Below the pieces are notes generated by a model. That model was given only the letters and a program-made list of their open reading frames with translations, searched no databases and was not told the DNA's origin. 64,000 bases of DNA, from positions 10,897,501-10,961,500 of the forward strand of contig JAKNDB010000068.1 in NCBI GenBank assembly GCA_024305405.1, in the 5' to 3' direction. The stretch comes from Dirofilaria immitis. Its lineage: Eukaryota > Nematoda > Chromadorea > Rhabditida > Onchocercidae. Shown in pieces: positions 12,001 to 22,485 of the stretch (the first letter of the stretch is position 1; each line of letters begins with the position of its first letter). The translations under genes and the position numbers were made by a program.

Positions 12001-14987
12001 TTTTAATTGATAGTCTATATCGTATAGTCAATGACTGTCTTCTTCTTTGTCCTGGTAAGTATTGTTAAGATATTTTTTCGTATTCGAAATTCAAGTTTTA
12101 GAGATATAACAGAACGCGAACGCCGAACACAGGTTGGCAAAGAATTTGCGGAAAGTTGGGAATCATTGAATTACGTAACTAATAATTCGGATCCATCATC
12201 AAATGAACGATTTCGTCATCATTATCCTAAATCTGTGAAGGAACGGCATTCTACCCCTAGAGGTACATTTTCTGTATATTGGAGGATTAAAATTTCTTCT
12301 TTATTAGAAAATAATAAATTATTCATTTCTGAATGATATGTAAAAACTAACGAAGATTGTTAAGAATGTTTTAAAACATTTTTAGAAAATGAAGCGAACC
12401 TATATAAATTGAATTTTTAGAACAAGAAATTTTATGCGTGAAGAAACAATTTTCATTAGAGGCTGAATAAAAAATTTTATGATTAGTAGAGTTTGTATTG
12501 AACAGCTACCGATAAAAAAAATAAAAACAGATTTATAAATATGAAGTAGTCAATAATTTGGGACTAACAAATAACCAATGATGAGAATTTATCATAATTA
12601 TTGCATGATACTGTTGCACTTGAACTTCTTAAAATTAAGTTGATGATTTCTATTCCTTTCGACTCCGCCAATCGTTTAAATATCCACATTTATAATGGGA
12701 TTTTGAAACTATCCTTTAGGTCTTAAATATTGAACTTAAGAGAATTTGTAATAAGAATAAAGTGCTAGATAGCAACAAAAAGACACAAACATCGTTAAAA
12801 GATCAAATGAAGATGAAAAACGAGAAAAACTGGTCTTTAGGCTTTGAATTCTTTTGGACTTCAAATTCAATTGAAAGTGAGCGAGACGATGTCTTTCATT
12901 CATCTTCCATTTTACTAAGCATCTTTGCCTGCACATTAAACCTTTTAAAGTTCTAGAACCTTATGCTTAGGTTTTTGCTTTTAAGGAACATTGAAATATT
13001 ATTAATGTGTGGTTTCCAACGAGCAAATTAACTTGATTTCATTACTAATATTCATAATTTCAGCGAAATTAAGTACATCATACGCTCCAGCATACAATCC
13101 ATTTTCATCTGAGTCGTAAGTTTATAATTTTTGCTGATTATGATTTTATTCCGTTATGACTTAATCTTTTCCTGTTTTCTAAAAACATTTCGCATAATGA
13201 TTTTTTCTTCATCACTAAATTGAACAAAAAATAATATTGTGTAAATGAAATATTATTGTTTATGTCTGTCTTTTAGTAATTACAAAATGAAGTTTGTTTT
13301 CTGAAAAGAATTTCCAGCATTATACAACAATGTCAACGTAAGATAAGGGATAGAAAAAAGAACATATAAGTGGAATAGGTAGACTAAAAAAAATTCACTA
13401 AAGATCATTCTGGTATATGCGCGTTATTTCACTGATCATTACTATGTTCAGAATATTTCGCTCCCAATTTCTGTTTCATAATAGTTTTTAACTTTCCTGC
13501 GGCTCAATAATTGTTGGTAATGTCATAAAATAACTCTTTTATTCATGTCAAAATGCTATCATTATCGTTATCTAAAAGTATTGCGATATCCAAAAGCGTC
13601 AATTTGTCAAATTCCACAGAAATGCTGTTCTTGATGCCATCACGGATGATATTGCTGTTCGGTTAGTCTCGCTATTAGCCCGAAGTACTCAGTGACCTTA
13701 ACGTTCCACCATTATTGCGTATACCCACTCATCTTTTGGGTGCAATCCAGTTAAAATATTAAAATCACATATGAAATAGATGTAACGCTTCTTCAGCCTT
13801 TTATATCATAAGCTAATATTTGAAGCATAAAATTTGGATGTCTTTTTCTTATTGTTTTTGAGATTTTAATATTAATAAAATTAGTTTAGCAAGTGAACAG
13901 CTAACCAGTTTTCTTTATCTTTCTATGCATAACTTCCTTCCTTTCTTGTTTTTTTTTCAATATTTAATAAATTCTGAAAGAATAAATCAAATTTATTACT
14001 GATTATTTCACTTTAGATTAGAAAAATTATGAATATTGTTAGCAATAATATTGAAAAACTGAAATGTGTTTCTTTGTCCCGTGTCTTTCAATTATTTCCA
14101 CAGAGTTATGGTAGTATTAGTTTTAAATATTGACCTGTGATGATTTGTGATGATAATAGTTATACACAATGATCAATAATTATACAAATTTTTAGAAATC
14201 CAATGCAGTATGTATTGGTAATCTAAGATTATGGAATTTCCAAATTGATAGCATCAAAATAAGCATTACAAACTGATATAATAAATAATTGTATTCATTA
14301 TTGTTTTCTCAAAAATTTTAAAATTTCCAGTCGGCGAGTTAAAACACTTTACGCATGCACAGCAGGTCACAATACAGAATTGTCTTTTCAACCTGGACAA
14401 ATCATTACTAATGGCTAGTTTCTTTTTTCTTATAATTACATCTATTGCTAGATTAGATCTCTATTCTAGGTACCATCTTTCTGTTAGCAGATACATATTT
14501 AAATATCTCTGACTTTAGGGCAGAACACAGATATTTTGATGTAAATTTTTAATGGTATTGTTAATTACTCATATAAATTTTGTACATTTAAACAGTCCTT
14601 AATATCAACATCATCGAAACCATCGGTTTCTTAAGATAATCTTTTCATAAATTATGTGACTGTATGCTAAAAACTGCTGTACATTAATAAGATATATCCT
14701 TTAAAAAAGTTGATACGAAGATTTTTGAAATCACTTCAATTTCGAATATAAGCAATAACTTCATAGTTAATCATGGTTTAGAATTTAGAAATTGCACATA
14801 ATACAGTCTTTGTCCGAGATTAATATATATATCATTCCTTGATCTTTCTAATTTTTACGTCTCTTCTACAAAGTTCTAAATTTAATTCTTTACAGTTTAT
14901 GAATCAAAAGAAGATGGTTGGCTGATTGGAACTTTAAACGGAAAAACCGGTCTCATCCCGGCGAATTATGTCGAACCACTTCCCTAG
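78..14987 (+). CDS. GRAF/oligophrenin-type RhoGAP (BAR-PH-RhoGAP-SH3), 5' end outside window
   Basis: Exons: 78-231, 506-588, 902-1073, 1212-1273, 1463-1543, 1721-1764, 1911-2001, 2106-2194, 2637-2719, 2835-2943, 3459-3501, (7336-7452), 7618-7749, 7848-7910, 9022-9184, 9655-9816, 10090-10249, 10683-10849, 11258-11382, 11698-11893, 12102-12262, 13064-13115, 14331-14413, 14896-14987. The family senses or bends membranes through the BAR and PH domains and switches off Rho/Cdc42 by stimulating GTP hydrolysis. The second half of the BAR domain (to about 1543) includes [10 protein letters not shown] (1911-2943) includes GYIFAHEK and [16 protein letters not shown]. RhoGAP (7848-10249) has the arginine finger in GLYRNCGV and later [20 protein letters not shown] Ser/Pro-rich linker precedes a C-terminal SH3 with [15 protein letters not shown] and [11 protein letters not shown], ending EPLP. 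Splice phases agree throughout, except that exons 506-588 and 2106-2194 each need one extra A (runs 521-526 and 2106-2108). The intron after 14413 starts GC, not GT. Human ARHGAP26 is the closest remembered relative; assignment within the family is inferred. Confidence 0.92.
3502..7335 (+). other. 3.8-kb intron of the RhoGAP gene
   Basis: This is the largest intron of the gene, lying between the end of the PH domain and the linker before RhoGAP. It is AT-rich with no conserved protein match that I can see. One stretch at 4264-4452 is open for 62 codons, with a hydrophobic N-terminal half, and is discussed as a finding. Its end carries a Ser-coding microsatellite. Confidence 0.7.
7336..7452 (+). 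other. Candidate cassette exon encoding a poly-serine linker in the RhoGAP gene
   Basis: A good 3' splice site (ATCGGTTTCAG) precedes 7336 and a GTAATA donor follows 7452. The 117 bases are exactly 39 codons and have phase 1 at both ends, matching the exon before (ends 3501) and after (starts 7618). In that frame the product is SYDIHPISI followed by a long run of Ser with a few Asn and Thr. Inclusion or skipping would both keep the reading frame. Exon status is inferred from splice signals and phase, not from homology. Confidence 0.5.
7365..7449 (+). repeat. Imperfect CAG/AGC/AGT microsatellite
   Basis: A trinucleotide tract of CAG, TAG and CAA units ends in a pure AGC run. Read as CAG it contains TAG stops; read as AGC it is open and codes for serine. 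It lies inside the candidate cassette exon and is likely length-variable between individuals. Confidence 0.9.
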
Positions 14988-16500
14988 TTGATATTCTCAT
15001 CGTTGCATTAGCACTGTATCCTTCTTTTTGTTTTTCTCGTCCGCATGCGCTTGCCTGTGAACAGTGAAAACTGTTTTAATTTCTGGAAAACAAACTCGGC
15101 AATCGGGTGTATATATTCCAGCACTAGGATCCTTATTTTTTTGTTTTTGCTTTTTGTTTAACAGCTTTATATTGCGGGATTTTCTTTATTCTTAGTTATT
15201 CTCTTATCTAAATTTTCAGCTTCAAGTTTTGTTTTAAGCTTAACGATAATAGGTAATTCCCGGATACGAGTAATGAGTTGGAGAATTATTCTGGAGAATT
15301 TTTCTCGGGATCCAAGTAGCAATTTTACGCAACTCAATCCCAGTTATGATGAGACGGAAGATTTACGTTTCATTCCAGGCTTATTTATTCTATTATTAGT
15401 CTTTTGTTCTCATTATGCACCTTCCCATTTTTTTTCCTCTGCTCATAACTATAACTTGGTGGAGAATGATGTAAAACACAGCCAAATATTGTGTAGTAGA
15501 ACACTGGAGACTCTCTTTACCACTGATATCGAACAAAACATTGTCGAGATAGTTTGTGGATAAAAGAGATAGCTAACACTTATCACCGGCGAGTTGTAGA
15601 TATTGTTGGATTAGCTACTCATTATAGACAGCGGTTGAACAATATCATGTTTGTCTATAATTTTCGTATTTTTAATATCATGTTTACTTGTTTCTGCTAT
15701 TTTTTTGAGTATATTTTTTACTATTTGGTATTATTAGTTCCTCCTCTTTTCGTTTTTTTATCATTTTATTGTCTTCACTCACTTTGAATTTGACGTGTAT
15801 TTTCTGCTTTACTATTTAAAATTTTTATTCACTTTAGATATGAAATTATTTCACATATATATAGTTTTCATTTTTCTCTTATCTGTAAATCATGCTGTCT
15901 CTCCATTTTTCTTTATGGGTGTGCTCTATGTACAATACAGTTTCAGTTGCCGAATACAACCTCTCTTTATTCATTAACATCACTTTTTAGCCAAGTATTT
16001 TTCTTGCAATATTACACTACTCCATTTTACTCTTGCTAGTTTGAAAGAAGTTAATTATGTATCGATCTAGCATTTGTTTCTGTCAAAAACTGCTTTTTTA
16101 ACATGAATATTTTACCTCGTCCATCTATGCTCATGAATACTTGAATTACTTCGCAAACTTCAGTTTGAGACTCTATTCATAACCATCCAAAAAGAAATTT
16201 CAGGAATAATCAAAAGCCTACTTCTTATAGCAGCACAACTACTGGCCCATAGCCTTTGCAAGAGTAGATTAAATACTGATGGTAGTATCCGTATGATCAT
16301 AACTGGATGGTAAAGTGAACGAATAATTGCAAAACCGAATATTTAATTAGCGATTATAATATAGATAGAACACTGATTGGAATTATTGTTTTAGCTAATG
16401 CATGCTGGTGAATTACTGGTTTATCGACTTTTCTTTTGCTTGCAATTTTGATAAATTCTCTATTTGAATCTGTAAATAATATTATTTTAAGAATTCAGAA
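14988..16500. other. Convergent intergenic region (3' ends of RhoGAP and S9 peptidase)
   Basis: The RhoGAP stop codon (14987) and the peptidase stop codon (16501, minus strand) face each other. Open stretches here (for example 15273-15563) have no recognisable motif and no splice pattern. I read the region as 3' untranslated and spacer DNA. Confidence 0.6.
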
Positions 16501-19500
16501 TTATTTACAATGTGGAGAAAAATATATAGCAAAAATTACTTGACTTTCTACTGAAGGTTTGATACCCAGCATACGACAAAAGAAATAATAGAAACCACTC
16601 AATGTTATCTCATTCGCAAAAGATCCTTTGAAACCATGATTTTCACCTCAAAATGATGATTGAAACAATTAAACAATCAAAATAAACTGAAAACAAGCAA
16701 ACCACACCAAATTCGCAAATCACAAAATCGCGTGACATATAGGGCGCAATACATGACATATTTTTTTCCTTCGTAGCAATTTGTGATCTAATAATTTTGA
16801 GTAGTTGATAATTTCTTTTTATGGCGAAAAAAGAAAATGGTGATTACCATTTCAATTATCCATTCAAAAATACCTGGAAAAATAGTTAGTGAAGTGGGTA
16901 TTCCTTTAATTTTTAACGCTTCATGTAACTGCATACTCTGCGTGAGTGGTACTACGCGATCCTCTTCACCATGGAAAAATGCAATCGGTGTTGAAAGCTG
17001 ATCAATGTGATTCAGTGGTGACCTTTGCTCGTAAAGAGCCCTCTCCTCCGGAAACTTTCCAATGAGCTGCTCATTGTAACCACGCTCAAATTTGTGGGTA
17101 TCCTGAATAATTTTTTTATTCAAGTGTATAAATATAAAATCTGCATTCAATAAAGTCTAATTATTTTACTAAATAAAATTCCGTGTATTTTCAAGTTCAT
17201 ACTCACTTTCACCAAACCAATTAAGTCGCTCACACCGTAAAGTGAAACTGCCGCAGAAAATAAATCAGATTTTAAAATGGTAGCCAGAAGAAGATAACCG
17301 CCTGCTGAGCTACCCATAATACATAATTTTTTCGGATCAACTCGCTTTTGGGAAATTAAATGACTAGCAGCATTAATCATATCATTTCTGTCCATAACAC
17401 CCCAATTACGTCGTAGCATATTACGGAAAATTGTCCCGAAACCTGCAAATTATTCGTTTGTAATTTTTATTGTTTGAACTATGTTATATACTATAAAATA
17501 TTTATTCGTATGCGTATTCAAACATTCAAATGCGCTTTGTTACTGTGCATTCGAATATTGAAGTAATCATACGAACTCTTAGATTTTCAAACAAGAAGCA
17601 ATAAATAGCTTATTTTTCACATATAAACAAAATATTTAACATTTAGAATATTTAAAATATTAAATATCGAACCACTGGAGCCGCGATAATTAACATCACA
17701 AACGGCGAAACCCTCGTGGTCAGATACTGAATTCTCATATCAAGAGTATTTGAAGAATAAGCTGTGGGTCCGCCATGTGCAACTAGGACAACAGGAGGCA
17801 AAGTACCTTTGGAGCTGCATATGTTTTGGACTGAAAAAATTTTTGTCGTAAAGTAGGAATGGATAAATTTTATGTCATCAAACATTTGTATTTAATTAAA
17901 TTTTGGAAATTCGTTTTAATTAAAATACAAGAAATTGCTCATTCAAATAATAATAATCCAGTAAAGTTCGCCAATAACCGCAATTTTTCAAACTCTGAAT
18001 CAAAATTGTATTAATCCAAATAATGAAATATATCACGACATTTAAAACAATAAAACAATTGCGGTTTTTGAAATTATAAAAATTGTTCCAAAAGATTCAA
18101 ATCAGAAGACTGCTGTAAATCTTTATTTTTCTTAAAAAAAAGGCGCTAAATATTAGGAACTAAATACTATAAACAATTTTAAACCTTCCATTTATAATCG
18201 AATTTGTGATTTCTCAAAGGCATTTCGGTATAAAGACATATAATCAAATGAAATTCTTACAAATGGTGGATAAAACCAGGCTTGTACAGTGATATCATCT
18301 GATTGGAAATGCATCGATTCCGGTATTGAAATATCATACTTTTCAATATCTGTGGAAGACCGTGATTCTCGTAGAACATTCACCTGTATATGATAGGTGT
18401 AGTTTGCTATTTCTATTTATTTTCGTGAACCAAGAGAACTTACGAAACTCGACTACTTTTTTTAAATATATTTGAAAGATATGAGTTTGACTGTCTCATT
18501 TTACATTTGGTAAGCAGCGATGCGTAATTCAGATCAAAAAAATTTTTTTCCTTCAATTTCTTGCAAAATTTTCATCTATATACCCTTAAAAATATCTTGA
18601 AAGATCATAAGTGCAATTTGCGTGAAGCATAAAACACATTATAATGTCAAAAAAAGTTATGAATTACGCATCACTCAATGAATAAATAATTCAGCTCGTT
18701 TTGAACTCCTTTGTATTGAGTTGAATTTGACCTCCTTTGTATCAAGTTCAATCCTGATCACTGATGACGATTTGGTAGGACCTGCAGCGATCGCATAAGC
18801 AGTACCACTTTCATCTAGAGCGAGATATTTGAAATTGGTGTAATGGGCACAATCAATCGCTTTCACTTTTTATTCCACTGTTTATACACCAATTTTCCAG
18901 CAATGTTTATCAAAATGCCTATAATATTGTCAATATTATAAGAAAATTCCAATGTTATAATAGAGGAAATATGAACAATGCACATACTACTTTTAATTTA
19001 GTAGTATATATGACATAAATTACTTCACATAAACAACTGCATATTGCCCTGTTAGAAAGATATCAATGTAATAAATTAATGCTTAATCATAAAAGATGAA
19101 AAATTACCTTGCTTATTTGAAGCAAAATGTCGCTCAGCAAACTGCCAAAGTGGAGCACCAATTTCGGCATCAACTGGGAATATGTTTTCGCCCAATTTAT
19201 GGTCAGTTAAATTGACCTACAAAATAAAATTAATAAAAATTGACATCCCATGCTAACGCCAATATTAAAAGCCTTGACTTGGACGATTCAGAGTATTATC
19301 TCGAGACACACATCAACTTTATGTAACGTTACTATAATCAAAAATCAAAGTATTCAAAGTCGAGGCATAAAAATAGTAAAACCTCGTATATATTCCACCA
19401 GTTCGTATGATCCGAAATTAAATATAAGTTGCCAACTGGACTCCATTCTGGACTATGATAATTGACACCTTTACGAGAAATTCGACAAAACTCATCAATA

Positions 19501-21284
19501 TCATAATTTTCTTTGATTGAAGAAATAACAACTGTTGTTTCATCCCATGGCTGTGAAACACATAGTAATAAATCCCTAATTTGCTCATATAGATACAGTA
19601 TATAATTCCTTAAATCTTTTCCCATAATTTTTAAAATTTCTATTGCCAGTTTAAACAATAACTATGAGCCTTCTGAAATCCACTTACGAACAATCAGTGT
19701 ATACCAATATACTATCAAATGAACGAAAAATATTCTGTTATAATTTTGTTGACAAAAAAATTTCACCATATTTGGCATATTCCATTCCATCCAAGTGAAC
19801 CAATGTCCATTAGGACTTACACGAGGAAACGCGTAAAAGTCTGCACCAGTGACCTAAGTACATTTTGACTGTAAATTTCTTTTACAATTTTAAATTTAAA
19901 AATACCAAATAGGATTAAATGAATTTAAGTTAGCAAATAAACTACAAAATAAATTACTTGAGATTACTTACAATTGGTCGAATTGCACCTTCTATAATTT
20001 GTACGATCATATTTTCAATCTCATTTCCAGAATGTACTTCATAAACAGCATATAAGATACTCTGAAATTTATTATCAATTGGTCGGTTTCTTGAAACTGC
20101 AGAATCATATCATCCATTATTGCAGATTGCTACCGATGAGGCCAGTTATATTAGAGTACCATTACAAACATCGTTTTTTCAGTACATTTGAAAAGTCATA
20201 AACCACCTTGTGATAACACAGGTCTGCAAAACGATGTGAATAATCACCAGCAACAATCAGTTCGGGTTCGGTATCTGCAGCTACCTGCCTGAATATACCG
20301 TCCAGAGTAATATAATAAGGCGCATCATCAACAATAATAAATGACCCACCACCATATTCATGCACTGAAATCAAAAAGAGATAAATTACGAAGTTAAAAC
20401 ATTTTCATATTACTCCGCATATAAGTGTTTAAAAATATACGATGCTGAAATGCTAACGGCTATAATATTAGTTAATGAGCAAAGTTTGTTAGCTTCTTTT
20501 CTTAGAAATACATTTCTACAAAATTTTAGAAAAAAAAAAAAGAAAAAAACAATGCAAACCACCTGTATTGCGTACGCTAATATCCTTTGAGTCCATTCAA
20601 TTATTCCATCTTCATCTTTTTTGCCTCAAACAATACTCGACGACCGGTAGGAAATTGCGATTCTATCCAAAAACTGAATCTAAAATAATATAACTAGCAA
20701 ACGAACGGTTCAAGAAATAAAACATAAGATAAAATACTGATTTATTTCCCAGCTGAGCCAAGATGATGCCATTACATAGCTATCTTGAGATGTTGAAACG
20801 AATGCACTACTGACTGATTAAATGAATTGGTTTGACTTTGACAATTATTATTGTGAAGATCTTGTTGGAAATTTTATTTCAAAATCTCTCCGCTTACTTC
20901 TCTGTTATCGTAATTGTTATTTCATATTCGAATTTTTGAGAAAGCTTGACAATCACACTAAAGAGAAACAAATTGTATTTTTAATTTGTGACATTCTTGG
21001 CTGATCTATCTTTTCGGCTATATGAGCTTGTAGCGACAATCGTATCCAATGCGCAAACATCCTGTTACGAGAATACCCAAACATTTGCACTAGTAGTCTA
21101 CGAAAACTGAACTACTTTAGCACTTAGTAAAACAAATAAATAATTCTGGTGATGATAATCAAAATTTACTTTTACCACACTGCAATTCAGAAATCGTTTT
21201 ACAATTTCCACTACTCAAAATATTTGTATCGATAGAGCTCCACCAGCTTCCATAATCATCTGTTATTGTTTTTAAATAGCTCAT
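16501..21284 (-). CDS. S9C prolyl oligopeptidase / acylaminoacyl-peptidase-like (dpf family)
   Basis: Exons on the minus strand: 21176-21284, 20563-20679, 20207-20364, 19972-20061, 19767-19853, 19383-19550, 19108-19216, 18732-18918, 18261-18383, 17673-17830, 17207-17442, 16874-17102, 16501-16646. The start is [17 protein letters not shown], the usual opening of this family. A beta-propeller half ([33 protein letters not shown]) precedes an alpha/beta-hydrolase half. All three catalytic residues are visible: Ser in GSSAGGY, Asp in EEDRVVP, His in GENHGF. Such enzymes release N-terminal residues or acylated residues from short peptides, mostly in the cytosol; no signal peptide is seen. After adding one base in six homopolymers the model is 640 residues, a normal length. 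Runs (plus-strand coordinates) are 20669-20673, 20617-20622, 20586-20588, 18867-18871, 17808-17810 and 17711-17713; three lie in the single exon 20563-20679. Without correction the gene would be broken. A real pseudogene is the alternative, but conserved catalytic residues and intact splice sites argue against it. Confidence 0.88.
18701..18751. repeat. 25-bp imperfect tandem duplication across a splice donor
   Basis: Units 18701-18725 and 18726-18751 are near copies (both contain CTCCTTTGTAT). On the gene strand the first copy carries the real donor GGAG|GTCAAA and the second reads GGAGTTCAAA, so the duplicate donor has lost its GT. Confidence 0.75.
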
Positions 21285-21322
21285 TTCATACAAAATTTCA
21301 TTATTAACAATCAAAAACGAAG

Positions 21323-21340
21323 AGACATCCTGAAAACAAG
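21323..21340 (-). promoter_or_regulatory. Candidate trans-splice acceptor of the S9 peptidase
   Basis: On the minus strand a TTGTTTTCAG acceptor ends at 21330, 45 bases before the chosen ATG at 21284. No upstream coding exon is visible, which fits a spliced-leader addition site. A four-codon uORF (ATG at 21328) starts right after it. Confidence 0.5.
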
Positions 21341-22471
21341 ACAACAAAATTTAGGAGAAATCATCCAGTATTGTTAAGCGTATGGCTCGATCCCTGCTCT
21401 AACCAAAACATATCTCTAGTCCTTCGAATTTATAAATCAGTTACTTTCTTTTTCGCGCTTTGTTGGAACTAATGACTTTCTTAAATTTTTAACAAGTAGT
21501 ATTTTTTCGAGATAAACAAATTTCATAGTGCATATTACAATATTCATCCCATACTAACAAAAAACTTCTTAGAAGATGTAAAACTTATAACGATGACTTT
21601 ATAACAATGATTATTTCGCATACTAATCAATTCTTTCTAAAATGATTAGCTCGATACCGCCGTTTGCATTCTTTCCAATTTATCAAACAGCGAGGAAATA
21701 TAATTTCCGAAAATATATGAAATTAGCAAAAGTGATTGTAATTATTTCTCTGGATGATATGCTTTCAGTAACTTGCGGCCATTCCTCTCTAATATGTTTC
21801 TCCTCTCTTTTATCACAAAATTATTCTATAAAGCACACCCAATTCCGATTAAATCCCTCCCAAGACCTCACATTCGTCTCAAATGCCTCAGAAATGAAAC
21901 ATTTTTTAAACCAGTGTGTTTCATCCCTGTTGCATAGGATCAATACGAAGTAGAGGACAACCTAGAATATCTTTCGCATCCCATAGGTAGTGGCTCCTGA
22001 TCGACTTACAGTGGGGCTATGTTGGGACTATTTGACCTGGGGTCTTGGTGGTGTACGTGTGGACTTATATCTGCAGGATTCGAAGGAAATCAGTTTTCGA
22101 GAACAAAAACAACTAAGGATTCTGAATTTAGGAGCATGGTTTATTTCTGTGTGTACTTCCCATATTATTTCTCTGCTTGTGTTGATTTCATTTTTTATAC
22201 AAAATCTGTCTATGCTTAGTTTGCATACGCAGCAATTATTCGCCATGATAATTTGTACTTCGTTACGCTACCGGAAACGTTCAAATTATCGTCTTGCATG
22301 ACACGAGCATTATTCAACAATCTTTTATTTAACCGAAACATAACTCTTAACTCACTAACTCATAACTCATAACTCTCAAACATAACTCATAACTCTAAAT
22401 TATATGACATGACATTATTCTTCTTCCATGAAATATATACTGAGTTATTATTTAGCAATTGAACGCGTTGC
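21341..22471. other. Divergent intergenic region between S9 peptidase and cct-6
   Basis: This 1.1-kb region should hold both promoters. It contains two plus-strand open stretches of 103 codons each (21642-21953, 21990-22301); the second overlaps a locally less AT-rich block near 21990-22080. Neither matches anything I recognise. Confidence 0.5.
22339..22396. repeat. Short tandem repeat of AACTCAT-type units upstream of cct-6
   Basis: CATAACTC is repeated with small changes (CATAACTCTTAACTCACTAACTCATAACTC and so on) about 90 bases before the cct-6 start codon. It sits in the proximal promoter of a housekeeping gene. Confidence 0.8.
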
Positions 22472-22472
22472 A
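22462..22472 (+). promoter_or_regulatory. Candidate trans-splice acceptor of cct-6
   Basis: A 3' splice site (GCGTTGCAG) ends at 22472, 13 bases before the ATG at 22486, with no upstream coding exon. The spacing is typical of spliced-leader acceptance in nematodes. Confidence 0.55.
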
Positions 22473-22485
22473 GAAAACGTGAGAT

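Noticed and set aside
15273..15563. 96-codon plus-strand ORF after the RhoGAP stop
   Set aside because: No motif or splice context, and it lies in the likely 3' UTR.
16501..21284. S9 peptidase as a decayed pseudogene
   Set aside because: All apparent frameshifts are in homopolymers, as in essential genes nearby; catalytic Ser, Asp and His and all splice sites are kept.
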